Positions 39,018 to 49,769 of a stretch of DNA of 64,000 bases are shown here, one piece after another (positions within the stretch are counted from its first letter, which is position 1; each line of letters starts with the position of its first letter). The DNA is from Apostichopus japonicus (lineage: Eukaryota; Echinodermata; Holothuroidea; Aspidochirotida; Stichopodidae): assembly GCF_037975245.1 (NCBI RefSeq), contig NC_092579.1, positions 19,612,678 through 19,676,677 of the forward strand, in the 5' to 3' direction. The notes under the pieces are model-generated. The model did not search any database, had not been told where the DNA came from, and saw only the letters and a list, made by a program, of their open reading frames with translations. The position numbers and the translations under genes are program-made.

Positions 39018-41390
39018 ACCGTATAAGCTCTACAAAATGATGGCGCTATGGATAAACTTAGTTAACCATATGCATTCTTGTTTTAAAAGAGATTGTCTGA
39101 AATTTAAATATTTGTCATTGTTCTGTATATTTCTTCTTTTAATTTTCAATGCACTGATAGTATGAGATTTTTGGGAATAGAAGAAAGCTTCAATCATCCA
39201 GCTTTTCGGCTCGAATAATTGTTATGCTCTGTAGTCCTGGTATTCAAACAGGGAGTCACGGTCCTTTGCAGGGTTGCCAAAAGAAAGAAATTGCAGGGGG
39301 TAAATGAAAAATAAAACTTAAAAATAAATTACTTTAATAGTTCCAAAATATAACACCATTTCGTAACTAAGCAAACAGCGCAAAAAAAGGGGGGGGATTC
39401 CCGAAGGGGATGGGGATACCTCCTTCCAGAGGACTCCTTGTCAAGACCACGTCATCCGCAACTGAAGGCGATGGTGATGGTGGAACATGGAGTCACCAAG
39501 CTAAATATTATGAATACCAGTGCTCTAGAGAATACAGTGGTTGCGCCCCTTTTTACAACCGTTACACAAACCGTACTCACCTCCCCTGGGCCTGTTATGT
39601 CTTCTTTATGTGGCACGGTTACTAAATCACGGTTGTAAATCGTGTATCATGAGCCAATGAATCATTGCATTGGGCTGTTAGAACTATATATGTTTACATC
39701 CGCCAGCTGAATCGTTATTAACCCCCAAATCAGCACAACCTATCATCCCCTTCCAAATGTAGAAAACAGTACAAACATAACTTGAATATCAAACTATATA
39801 TTGCAGTTTAATATAAAATATATTTGGAGGAGAAACAAGTACTCCGCAGAGCCCCTTTCAAATTAATAGAAATGTTTCTTTGAGCTCATAAACTATGTCT
39901 AGACTTATATTTCAGATATTTACCTTTTTGGTCGAATTTGATAATGATTAATATAGACTTTATGATCTTTTTTCACTATTGCTTATATCGGTATAAAACG
40001 TGTATCTATGAATTCCAGTGTTTTTTTTTTCCAAAGTGAGAGAGAAGATAGAAGAACGAACATAGTTTTAAAACAAATATATTTTGTCACCTTTTAAGCC
40101 CTTTGATGTATTTAAAAAAGAAAGGAAAATTCATAGACCCATGAAATTCAACATTAAAAGAAAACGCGTTTCCGATCTCTTTTGTGTCACTAATAAACAT
40201 TTAAAACATCCAAATGGAAAAATTGAAGAAACCTAATTTTTATTCAAATTTTCAAAACTAAAAGATATACTGCAATTTTGTGGGGTTTGTCAATATTTTG
40301 TGCAAATCACGATTTTTCTTTAGAGGGGTGGGGGGATGAAAGGATTTTTCAATCTAGGGAATTGGAAGGCCCACTTTTCAGTTTGCTACAACAACCAATA
40401 AATACAGGAAATAACATTTTTTTATCATTAACAAAAAAATGATCACAATTTATAACGAACAAAGTCGTTATAATGTAAAATCGGTTTGCGTAAGATATGA
40501 AAAATAGTTAGATCGCTTTAAAATTAACAGAAATACGTTTCTCTTATGGAATCCATTATTAACATCCATAAGACTAAAATTTCAAAAAATTCAATCTCTG
40601 TCTAAATTTGAACAATTTGAAAGTGAATATCCCTGCATTCTTGACAGAAACATAACTTCTTAAATCTCCCCGAAACTGATACGGAGGAAGTATGGAACCG
40701 TTTTGATTATACTCCAAGCTATAATATGGCAATAATTCAATACGAATTCCTTAAAAATATTATTTTAATGTTTACATCTTATATACTTTTCTTGAGATCC
40801 TTGGAGACATAAAAAGAAATGAGATTCTGGGCTTGACGAATCAATTGTATACATCTATACTGGGAATATCTGATGAAGTTGCATCAATTGAGTTGTTAAT
40901 ATGTTTGGTCGAAATCGCGGCTTTATGAAAAAAATATCATTACATGGATGTGAAATGTTTAAATGATTTAAATAGGATATAGGCCTATGGATGCGAAAAA
41001 CATGCTTTAATGGTATCATTTTTCCATATTTTGGCCGAAATCTTGACTTTCTGAAATCTTCCGAGAACTTGATACGAAGGAAGGTTGGAGTAATTATTCC
41101 AAAAAATATAACAATATTAATGTGAATTCTTTAAATAATTTTCATCGGATTTTTGAATGCAAACAATGTTTTCATGGTGCTTGTATTTGCAAATCTAGCC
41201 AGGAATATAATATGAACTCCAGCGATTTACAAACTTGTAAACAATCAAATAAGATAACATCAAACTTTGCCTAACAAAATTGTCTGCATTTGTAATAAAC
41301 TGCTTTGCTGAATAGGAACAGGCAATAATACTTATAACCACTTCGATACACAACACTGTAGCATTGAACCAGAAAGCGTGAAGAATTGAT
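35220..41390 (+). other. PKC 3' UTR and intergenic region
   Basis: AT-rich sequence after the last PKC stop. It has G- and C-runs (36,063-36,073; 36,859-36,878; 37,261-37,274), an AATAAATAAATAAA cluster near 36,080-36,130 that could hold polyadenylation signals, and an (AT)n microsatellite (38,955-39,004). One open frame at 39,438-39,638 lacks any recognisable domain. No gene is supported. Confidence 0.6.
38955..39005. repeat. (AT)n microsatellite
   Basis: About 25 uninterrupted TA dinucleotides, followed by ATGTATGTATGTATAC. Confidence 0.9.
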
Positions 41391-41399
41391 CCCTGGCCA

Positions 41400-41545
41400 T
41401 ATACTTTGCTCAAAATTCCACTTAACTATCTAACGTAGAGCAAGTGAGTTAAATTTGTCCAATAATTAAGTGAGAACCAGAGAGGATGGAGATATCAAAA
41501 AAAAATTTGCAGCACTCCCTTGTGGGCATCAACCAATTACTTCAC
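41400..41545. repeat. Dispersed repeat, copy 1 (copy 2 at 44,640-44,822)
   Basis: The two copies share CCACTT(A/G)ACTATCT, GTAGAG(C/T)(C)AAGTGAGTTAA, AATTAAGTGAGAACCAGA, GGCATCAACC/GACATCAACC and TCACTGATAA. Orientation is direct and separation about 3.25 kb. The sequence following copy 1 (41,545-41,770) includes GATCGAAACGTCAGGCC, a motif often seen at ends of retroelement-derived repeats. The class is not determined. Confidence 0.65.
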
Positions 41546-41852
41546 TGATAAGGACCATGATGTGGCTAAATGACAAGTTACAGTAACAGAGGGGACAAAA
41601 ACACGCACAGAATACAGACAGGTTAATGAGCACGGTGAACACAATGGGATGGATGAAAGGGGATTATAAGTAGAAAGCAACAGGAGAAGAGGAGAGGAAG
41701 GAGATAAACTGTGGAGGGACAAAGAAGATCCTGCTAGGATCGAAACGTCAGGCCAACTTTCTTTTACACATTCTATTACACAGGCTCTCTAGTGGATAAG
41801 CAGTTTGCTAACAGTTTCATTTTATTTTGAAGGACCATGATGCGCAGATCCT

Positions 41853-41922
41853 GGTAGGGACAGCGGGACGCGTCCCTACCAACTTTTTCAGTGGTGGGGA
41901 CATGATATACCGTGTCCCCACC
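41853..41922. repeat. Two consecutive short hairpins
   Basis: GGTAGGGAC (41,853-41,861) pairs with GTCCCTACC (41,872-41,880). It is followed immediately by GGTGGGGACA (41,893-41,902), which pairs with TGTCCCCACC (41,913-41,922). The two stems are also related to each other in sequence. They probably belong to a longer dispersed repeat. Confidence 0.7.
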
Positions 41923-42899
41923 AATTTGTCTTGACCAAGCGCTGCATTTAAAATTCCCCTGTATTGAACTTTGGCGCAGTTTGATCCAGCATTGTGCACA
42001 TGATATGCTATAAAAGACGAGAATTATTACTATTGACACTGTAAGGCGTGACTTCTCCGCTGAAGTATATTACTGACACATTCAATCATGTGAAACATAA
42101 TCTATACACGATATTGGTAAATTGTGGTCAGCAAAACGGACTGAGTGCGAACAAAACAATCGTTAACAACTCACACGGTGTGTTGGCAATTTGAGCTGGC
42201 TTCAAGTCCTGCAGTGGTTCCACATTCACTTGAATTACCTGAAGTTTTGGTCAATTTCGGGAAATATTTTGAGAAGATAACATTTTGGAAGGAAAGTATT
42301 TGGATGTCTCTATAGTGATATGTCTCTGAAGTAAGAATAAACCGGTCCTTACAAACTGCTACACTATAGTACACTTTTCATCGTACTGTGAGACGTATGA
42401 GCTTTCTTATAGATTAATATACTACGAGCATGTAGGAGCATGCAGCATTCAAATAAGTCGATGTAACTTAAATCATCACTAGTTCTCATTTTATTATATT
42501 TATCCACAGTTGTTAAATATAGGACGGAAATCGCATTTGCGGCAGTCCATAATTGTTTTCTAGGAGAGGATCCCAGACCAATCGTATACAAAAGTCTACT
42601 GGGTCCCAGGGGAGGCTTTAGCACCAATTGAAAAGCACCAAATTGCCTATTACATTTAACATGAAGGAACTTCTGTGATTAAATTGCTAAGAGGTTGGTA
42701 ATGGGAAGGAGTGGATTGGTTAGTGTGTTTCTATTTCCAAAACAGTTGAAGATGTCATTACCCAACAATGTTGGTTCAAAAATAACCAATTATCTTCACC
42801 GAAGTGAGCAGTGAACACTTTTTTTTTAAATGATCTAAATTCTTTTGATTGCCTAGTTGTTAAAGTAGTGGTCAAGGCAACGTTTCCTGAATGCTAAGC

Positions 42900-43710
42900 T
42901 CATTTCGCGGCGCGTTTTGAAAACTATTAATAGACATACAACCAGTCTAAACAACAGTATCGGGCAGTATTTTACCACCCTCCGTTCCATTTTTGAAGAA
43001 AAAATTACGATTAAAACATTGAACACTTCTACCGCTTAGCGTACAACTTCCGAGGAACAATACAAAACCGGAAAACATTTATAAATAACGAAGGTTTGAT
43101 TTGACTGTTTTGAAATTACGTATCACTGGCAAGATGCGTCAAACGCCCTCTTTCAACACTTCTATCGCTCAGTAACAAAAGAAACTTTTAGGGCAACAAA
43201 AGGCTTAAAACCTTTGTTCGTCGTAAAAGTTTTTCAGTTTTCTATTGTTCCTCGTTTCAACGTTTTCTGAATTTTCATGGCACATGTCGCGAAACGGTTA
43301 AAAACTATTTATATGAAATAACCAGTTAAAAAAACAGTATCTGGCAGTATTTTATCCCCCTTCGTGCCATTTTTGAAGAAAAAATTACGATTAAAACATT
43401 GAACATTTTTGTCGCTGAGCATACAAATTCCGAGGAACAGAACCGGAAAACGTTTATAAATAACAAAGGTTTGATTTGACTGCTTCGAAATCACACGTAT
43501 CCACTGGCAAGATGCGTCGAGCGCCATCTGGCGGCCTCTTTTTTGGTCAGTTTTCAACTTCGGATGAACAATAGACAAGCGAAAAACTTTTAGGACGAAC
43601 AAAGGTTTTGAAATCTTTTGTTCACCCTAAAAGTTTTTCGCTCTCCTATTGTTCCCCTGAAGTTGAAAACTGACCAAAAACGAGGCCGCAAGAGGGCGCT
43701 CGACGCATTT
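42900..43710. repeat. Direct repeat (period about 380 bp) fused to inverted repeats
   Basis: The block around 42,960-43,145 (GGCAGTATTTTA, TTTTGAAGAAAAAATTACGA, TTAAAACATTGAACA, ATTTATAAATAACGAAGGTT, CACTGGCAAGATGCGTC) recurs at 43,340-43,520. Each block is followed by a segment with inverted pieces (AAACTTTTAGG and its reverse). The second one forms the long palindrome at 43,512-43,708. This looks like a foldback-type repeat in two tandem units. Confidence 0.8.
43512..43708. repeat. Near-perfect palindrome, arms of about 95 bp
   Basis: The left arm starts ATGCGTCGAGCGCC (43,512) and runs through GGTCAGTTTTCAACTTC, GAACAATAG and GCGAAAAACTTTTAGG to AAAGGTTTTGAAA. The right arm is its reverse complement, ending GGGCGCTCGACGCAT at 43,708. 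By eye about 85-90 percent of positions pair and the loop is under 15 bases. An RNA from either strand would form a long hairpin. Confidence 0.9.
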
Positions 43711-43725
43711 TAATCTTTTTTTTTT

Positions 43726-44440
43726 AATCTTTTCCTTCCTGAAGTACAAGTATTAGATACGAGCACTCTTTTTCAACAGTCTGTGTGGCGCAGTGGTTAA
43801 TGCTCTGGACTGACAAACGCTCTATCATGAGTTCAAACCACAGTGAAGGCAGTTTTCCTTTTACTATTCTTATATCTCTTTCCTTCCATTATGAACCTTA
43901 AATATTAGAAACGAGCAATAATTTTCAACAGTTGCTGTGGCGCAGTGGTTAGTGCTCTGGACTAAGAGACACAGACATCACACTGTCATGAGTTCAAAAC
44001 CCAACCAGAGTCTTTTAGTTTTCTGTTCTTTGGAGCAGGTGGAAGTATAAAGGTAAGAAACGAAGGTTACTTTATTGGGAACCAAAATGGTGTGATCGGT
44101 TGTTCCATCTGCAATGATACTGAGCAGCATGGGTTCAAGCCCCGGTTGGGCCGGTGAATTCTGTAAAGGGAGCTCGTCGGTACCCCCTCCCCCTGACAAG
44201 GCTCCCAAGCGGCACCGGAGTTAGCTTCCCCCCACCCCTGACAAGGTTTCCAAGCGGGTGAGGCGAGTAGGCAACCACCCCCCTCCCTGACAAGGTTCAG
44301 TGGAGGTGTATATATTTTACAACCAACCAACAACCAGATCTTTAAATATTGGAAATGCATCCTAAGGTAGCTGATAGACAAAAAAAGTAGGCATCACAAG
44401 GTCCCTGGTTCAATTTCAACTCATGCTCTTCTTTTTTATT
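43726..44440 (+). repeat. Tandem tRNA-like (SINE-type) cassettes
   Basis: Two clear units have the tRNA-like head TGTGGCGCAGTGGTTAATGC (A box) with CATGAGTTCAAACC (B box) about 45-60 bases on: heads near 43,780-43,850 and 43,933-44,003. Each is preceded by a shared tract, CTTTCCTTCC ... TATTAGA(T/A)ACGAGCA ... TTTCAACAG. Two weaker units follow. One near 44,095-44,150 has CATGGGTTCAAGCCCCGG, and one near 44,370-44,420 has CCTGGTTCAATTTC. No acceptor stem pairs well, so these are tRNA-derived repeats rather than tRNA genes. Confidence 0.65.
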
Positions 44441-44639
44441 CTTCCAGTGAAAGCACAAGTTCAAAAAAACTCACCATACATTTTTCACATTTTCTCAGTT
44501 TGCAGCTTACAAGTAAAAAACAACCAAAACTTGCAAATAAACAAACTGTGTCCACTTAGTGACAACAAAATATTGCATCTATATCAAACCCCCCAAAGAG
44601 AGGAGTTTAAGCATTCTCTAGACAGGGGGCAAAGAATTG

Positions 44640-44822
44640 TGATTTTCTTGCCGTATAATTTGCACAAAATCCCACTTGACTATCTGACTGATGTAGAGTC
44701 AAGTGAGTTAACATTTGTTCAAGAATTAAGTGAGAACCAGAAATGATCAGACAATTCAAACTCCCTAGATCACAAAACATGTACTAACTCACTCTTTGGA
44801 CATCAACCTATTCAGTCACTGA
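44640..44822. repeat. Dispersed repeat, copy 2
   Basis: Partner of 41,400-41,545, with the same landmarks (CCACTTGACTATCT, AAGTGAGTTAA, AATTAAGTGAGAACCAGA, TCACTGATAA). The 107-codon open frame running through its left part (44,423-44,746) is not supported as a gene, because its end lies inside the repeat. Confidence 0.65.
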
Positions 44823-46152
44823 TAACGTTTTTACAGTACATAAGTTTTATGGCCAAAAATGGATTAAAATCCAGAAAGAACAGTCTTCCTTTTATGTGAA
44901 ATATAGACCCATAGATGTTGAATATGTATGAGCAAATGGACATTACCTTTTACCTTTTTTGAGCTAGCAAATCAACTCTGCCGCCAACCTGCCCATTCAA
45001 TACACTAAAATATTTTAATACCAAAGCATATCTAGTATATATAGACTACACAGAATAAGGCAACTTTTCAGAGAGCCTGTTTACCTCCTTGAGACTTAAC
45101 TAGTGACAACTGCCAGGGATCACTTGAGGTGTGTTTTAAGATCATCCAAAGGTGGTCAAAATTTGAACCTTAATGACCTTTGACCTCTTCATAGAACATT
45201 CAGTTCTTGTACATTTCTGAGCCTGAGTATAATCGCAGCTATGATTTTGAAGCTATGTTGACAAGGATTACGGGCTTTTGGCAGCTGATGACTCCAATTT
45301 ACATTTGACCTCTGAACAGAACTGCTCAAAGTGTAATGTTCAGGGAGGGGGACCTACCACCTAACTATGACATTTTACCAATGCTACAGATGTTCACTAA
45401 ACTCAACTACATGGTTTTTGTATTTTGGCCGCTGATGACCTCAGTTGACCTTTGACTCCGCTCAATAACTGGAGCAGCCAAAGAATTCAGAGCTGTAAAT
45501 TTAAATCCTAATTTCATGAAATTCATGCAAGATATGCTTGGTGAGTCATCCCGTTTACAAGTTGGAACATCACATATACAAACATTTACCTGCATAGATA
45601 CACGCCTTGATTCCTTTTTGCATTTTGGCTAGGAATCAATCGAAGATTCCTGGCATAGGACACTTATAAATTCCTTTCTTCTGAATTTACAGACTCTTTA
45701 TGCATTATCTTTTAGCATCATCACATGACCATCCTTAACGAAAACCTTTCATAATTTCCATCTGTAAATCTGAGAAAATTTTCAACATGATACCCTTGAG
45801 AAGAGCACTTTTGCAAACATGCAAGAGAGGAAAAAACACTAGTATTTTTAGGTGCAGGGCAGAGATGGTCCTATGGTATTTGCAGAAGCATTCAAGACTA
45901 TGCATGAAATATAGATAGATTTCTCCAGAAAAATTCTGCCAAAATGTTCCTTAAAATTTAGGAAAGCAGTTTTTCAAGTGTTTTTAAGTACAGCTTTCAT
46001 ACAATATTCTCCATTTTATCTCTTGCTATTTCAAGTAAAAAAAAGCTGCATATCTTAATGCTTCAATATTTACACACATGGTCATACAATAAAAAGAGTA
46101 GCAAAGCTAATATATATACATATATCTTTTAAGAAGCTGCAACATCGGTGGC
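44823..46152. other. Intergenic or 3' UTR of minus-strand gene, nothing recognised
   Basis: AT-rich sequence without clear repeats or coding exons. It lies just downstream (in minus orientation) of the candidate stop codon at 46,153-46,155, so part may be 3' UTR of that gene. Confidence 0.5.
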
Positions 46153-46299
46153 TCAAAAAGTTTGTGAGCCTGAAAGTTCGAGACCGGCAGGACTATCTGG
46201 TAGCTGGATCGAATCACTTTCCGATTCTTCTTCAACTTTAGTCCTATTTCTAATCCCTTTGGCTTGTCTCTTTGGATTGATGAAGCGTTTGGCACGTCG
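46153..46299 (-). CDS. Candidate last exon of an unrecognised minus-strand gene
   Basis: 48 codons plus TGA, phase 0 after the acceptor TTCCATTTCTGGTAG. It begins RRAKRFINPKRQAKGIRNRT, a strongly basic stretch like a nuclear localisation signal. It ends in an acidic, Ser-rich tail (VEEESESDSIQLPDSPAGLE, then LSGSQTF). This composition is unlike the random open frames nearby. It joins in phase to the candidate exon at 46,693-46,853. I do not recognise the family. Support is composition, splice sites and phase only. Confidence 0.42.
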   Translation of the reverse strand, partial: RRAKRFINPKRQAKGIRNRTKVEEESESDSIQLPDSPAGLELSGSQTF

Positions 46300-46374
46300 C
46301 TACCAGAAATGGAACAAACTTTTCTGTCTTCTTCTGCCTTCAGGAGGTTATCGTCTGGTAAGCCTTTCCTGATC

Positions 46375-46692
46375 TGGTCCGAGTTAGACCCCCCCCCCCC
46401 CCGCTTCGCAAGTCAGAAAACCCCTTTTTCATTTCCAAATGAGAAAAAAAAATCTCATTTGGAACACCAAATTGCATCTAAGGCCAGGTGAAAATACAAA
46501 ATTAAGTTTACAAAATGGAGTGGGTGTTGAAGTGTGCTATATTGCACCAAATGGCATCTGAGGCCACCTGGAAATGCAAAAAAATCCAAAAAACAAAAAA
46601 AATCCAGGGAACACCCACTCCCCTTAGACCTCTCCCCCAGGCCGGCATTCAGTCTTCAGCCCCCCCACCCCCACTCAAAAGTACCTTCCTAC
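46375..46692. mobile_element. Dispersed repeat between the two candidate minus-strand exons
   Basis: The right end reads CCCCACTCAAAAGTACCTTCCTACGCCACTGA. The interior has a C-run (46,389-46,402), AAATTGCATCTAAGGCCAGG repeated as AAATGGCATCTGAGGCCACC, and a stretch TCCCCTTAGACCTCTCCCCCAGGCCGGC. A related stretch is found in the 54,755-55,187 MITE (TTCCCCTTAGACCCATCCACCAGGACGGC). It therefore appears to be a truncated member of a MITE family inserted in the intron. No matching left TIR was found. Confidence 0.6.
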
Positions 46693-46853
46693 GCCACTGA
46701 GACTAGAGAAGGGATCTGAATCGGCTACAGGGGCTTGGGATTTCAATTTATTGTCTCTGCCTGATGTTTTGTCATCTTCCCAAGTCTCTTCCAATTTTAA
46801 GTCTTCTGGAGGTCTCTCAGGGAGCTGTTCCATGGTGGACACCATAGGTGGTT
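46693..46853 (-). CDS. Candidate penultimate exon of the unrecognised minus-strand gene
   Basis: 161 bp. The acceptor is CTCTTTTTTTGACAG. It enters in phase 1 and reads PPMVSTMEQLPERPPEDLKL, then EETWEDDKTSGRDNKLKSQA and SDPFSSLSG. The donor is GGC|GTAGGA, which is weak and lies at the edge of the adjacent repeat. The peptide is acidic, Pro/Glu/Asp-rich and low in hydrophobics, as in a disordered nuclear or scaffold protein. It is phase-compatible with the exon at 46,153-46,299. The upstream partner is unresolved, since the nearest candidate (49,526-49,654) ends in phase 0, not 1. No family is recognised. Confidence 0.45.
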
Positions 46854-49525
46854 CTGTCAAAAAAAGAGTATGAAAGAAAATTATATACTAGATAGGAATA
46901 CACAAGCCATGTAGATGAAAGTACTCTGCATAAAGTGAAGATCATGCATGTTACATTTAAATACTCGAATAAGTCGAGAATAGCCAATAATTTTAAGGGC
47001 GAACACAGATTGCTTTGGGTGATGGGAGGGGGTGGGGTAGTAACACTTTCTTGGTGGGAGGGGGTCGTCAGAGCCACAGACAGAGATGTAAGAACATTTA
47101 ATGATTTCCCTAACTTACGTATTGTCAGAAATGTCATTTTTTTTTCATTTTCATTTATAACCTATCTACTAGTAAAATGTCTAGTATTGTTGTATCAACT
47201 ACAGTAGTTACAAAATATTATAATAAACTGTAAACAAAAATGTAAAAAAAAAGGAATATATAACAACGTGAAGGCCAAAAATATTTGAGTTGCAATAGAT
47301 TTACAAGCTATATTACAATGGAAATACATTGTGGAAAACTTCATAAAAAAGATGACTTTAGAAACAAACCTCAGTTGATTTGTTTGTGAACCGTTGAAAA
47401 ACAGTACGTGCTATCAGGCCAGGCTGGATTTTTTTATGCCACTTTTAATTTTTGAGGGAACGATCCTGTAATTTGCCGAGGTTTAGAGTGACAATACTAT
47501 TTAGTCTAATACTTTAACCATTTAGCTCAGTTCATCAGATCCAGCACAAAATCACAAAAAGAGTTTTACCTGTCTCAAATGACATGTTTACAGTGGTAGT
47601 ACAAATTTGTCAACATTTGGATTTATGATGTTTAAATTTCATTCAATGAGTGCAAGGGTGTTGTTGTTTTAATATCACGTTAAAGGAACATGCCTTTGTT
47701 GAGTGAGTTATTAGAATTTATGTAAAGCAATGGGTTAACATTAACATTAAAGCCTGTACTAGAAGAGCTGATAACATCATCAAGTTAGCCTTTGAAGGAA
47801 CATACCGGAGGTTTAGCATATTTTAACGGTGAATAGCTTGAAACTGGATCAGCAGTGTATGAGTGTAAAATCTCAAATGAACCTTGTTCTTGGGGACTAC
47901 GACATTATAGTGTCTAAAATTCAGCCTACATTTGTCATTTAGGTAGATACTGAAGAAGTGACGGATATGAAGTCATGCTGTCCAGGAAGGAAACATTTCT
48001 TTTACAATTTTATTAATTCTTATTCTCATTTCATGATCTGACAATAACATGGATGGAGAAATGTACTACATCTCAAACCTGCCCATCATCAGAAAGCAAA
48101 GCCAGAATATTAAAGTGGATGGTGGAGTGGAAGCAATAAGTAAGTGTTTACTATTGTGAATACATGTGCTGAAAGTTTTTCCATTTTGTTTATCATTATA
48201 TTGATGATAATACTAGAGTTTCTGTTGATGGAAAAAAAATAAAAAATGCCCAATATCTTTGCACTTGTGTAGCAAGTCAGCCAATTTCATAGCAAGATTC
48301 TCTCGGGTAAATGGAGCAACAGAGTTTGGAGTGGGTTTAGTGGTACTGGGTATGTGTTTTGGTGGGGTTACAGACAAAATCTAAGAGATGGGGAATCTAG
48401 GTCCCACCACTGGCTGCATCAAAAAAAGCAAAATACTAAGTAACTGGGTGTTTATTTACAAATAAATTACAGGTCTTTAACTGAGATGGAGAACAACACA
48501 CAATAACTGCAATGTCCCTAAATATTCCACCAAGACCCGCCCCCCCCCCTCCCATCCTCCCCGACCAATTCTCTCCTAGTCTCTTTACGAGTATGGTTTC
48601 CAGAAAGATCTGACCCGACCCTACGTTAATATTGTTACACACTTTTCAATATTTTCCTCTAAATATATATATCTCTGGGATTATAGGAAAAAATTATCAC
48701 TGCACAGAACAAAGCCTTATTTGTCAAAACAAACATGACAAAATGCACATAAAATTTAAGGGAAACCCTCCCCCCCCCCAAAAAAAACACAGCAGCATAT
48801 GGCAAAACTAATGGCAGGTATAATATTGTTTCCAATACACTAGTAACTGCACAGCTACTTTGGGTAAAAAGAGAAACTTGCTTTGCGTGAATACTTATTC
48901 AGTTCTAGGAAAAAAGGGAACGAGCTTGTTATCCTTACAATATTCACCAAATGTACTTTACACTAAATCTGAGGACGAAGGAAATAAACTTGATGTATTC
49001 TTTAAAGTTCTGAAAATTCCACTCTCCTCAACTGTTGTACTCCATCGCCCTCGGTAAGAGTAAATATTACTAAGTGATATTTCTTCACGGTTAGGGATAC
49101 TTTTTCCGGGGGTGGGGTGGGGTTGGCGGGGACATAAAATGTAACAACTACACTCATTCAATACAAAAACTTGGTATCAATTCCATATAAGTTAGGTAAC
49201 ATCTTCGCTTGTAAACTACCATAAATAGAACAATTTAACCAAATTTAAACGTCCCTGATTTATGCTTCACATTCCTGCTAAATGTGCTCGGGTTTATTTA
49301 GCAGCAAAGTAAATCTTTGTACTGAAGACAGACTCACTGGTTAGTTTTGAAATTCATTCCAACTTTCTTCGCTCATGACTATATCTGTGACCCGCTCCCA
49401 AACAATAGTCCTAAAACCCATTGTCTCTAGCATTCTGCTACCAATAATTTTATTCAATGCGGGCATCATATCCATCTTGTTCTCTCAACGTACCAAACGC
49501 AAATGGAAGTAACTTGAAAATGTAC
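46854..49525 (-). other. Putative intron of the minus-strand gene
   Basis: No confident exon is seen. It contains a region (about 47,560-47,690) resembling 11,690-11,860, a C-run/G-rich tract (48,540-48,560) and AT-rich filler. A missing small exon that would correct the phase between the flanking candidate exons could lie here, but I could not identify one. Confidence 0.4.
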
Positions 49526-49654
49526 CTGGCAGGCTGGCTCTTCCTCTTTCTGTACGGCTTTATGAGATTGAACGACCCTTTCACCTAGCATCTTGATCTC
49601 TGCTACCAGTCTCTTCACGGAATCCTCTGATTTTACTTTGCTGTCCTTCAACGT
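49526..49654 (-). CDS. Candidate coiled-coil exon of the minus-strand gene
   Basis: 43 codons, phase 0 at both ends. It begins TLKDSKVKSEDSVKRLVAEI and continues KMLGERVVQSHKAVQKEEEP and ACQ, followed by GTACAT. Heptad-like spacing of Leu/Val/Ile/Met with Lys/Glu suggests a short coiled coil. The acceptor AAGCAGAC..TTAG is present but weak, and the donor is non-optimal. The family is not recognised. Right after it in + coordinates, GGATTAATAATCAATCAC is tandemly repeated (49,667-49,760). Confidence 0.35.
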
Positions 49655-49659
49655 CTAAG

Positions 49660-49765
49660 CAGAATGATGGATTAATAATCAATCACACAAAGATGGATTA
49701 ATAATCAATCACGCAAAGATGGATTAGTAATCAATCACACAAAGATACATTAATAATCATCATTG
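49660..49765. repeat. Short tandem repeat, about 33-bp unit
   Basis: Four units of the type AAAGATGGATTAATAATCAA + TCACAC occur at 49,667-49,760, with minor substitutions. Confidence 0.75.
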
Positions 49766-49769
49766 CTTG

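Noticed and set aside
39410-39638. Two overlapping open frames of 66-71 codons, one with spaced Cys and aromatic residues
   Set aside because: The Cys spacing does not fit a known domain I could name, no splice sites frame it, and the two frames compete.
43780-43851. A functional tRNA gene
   Set aside because: A and B boxes are present, but acceptor and anticodon stems do not pair properly and the unit repeats in tandem, so it is scored as a tRNA-derived repeat.
44423-44746. 107-codon + strand open frame
   Set aside because: Its 3' half lies inside a dispersed repeat also found at 41,400-41,545, where the frame is not kept.
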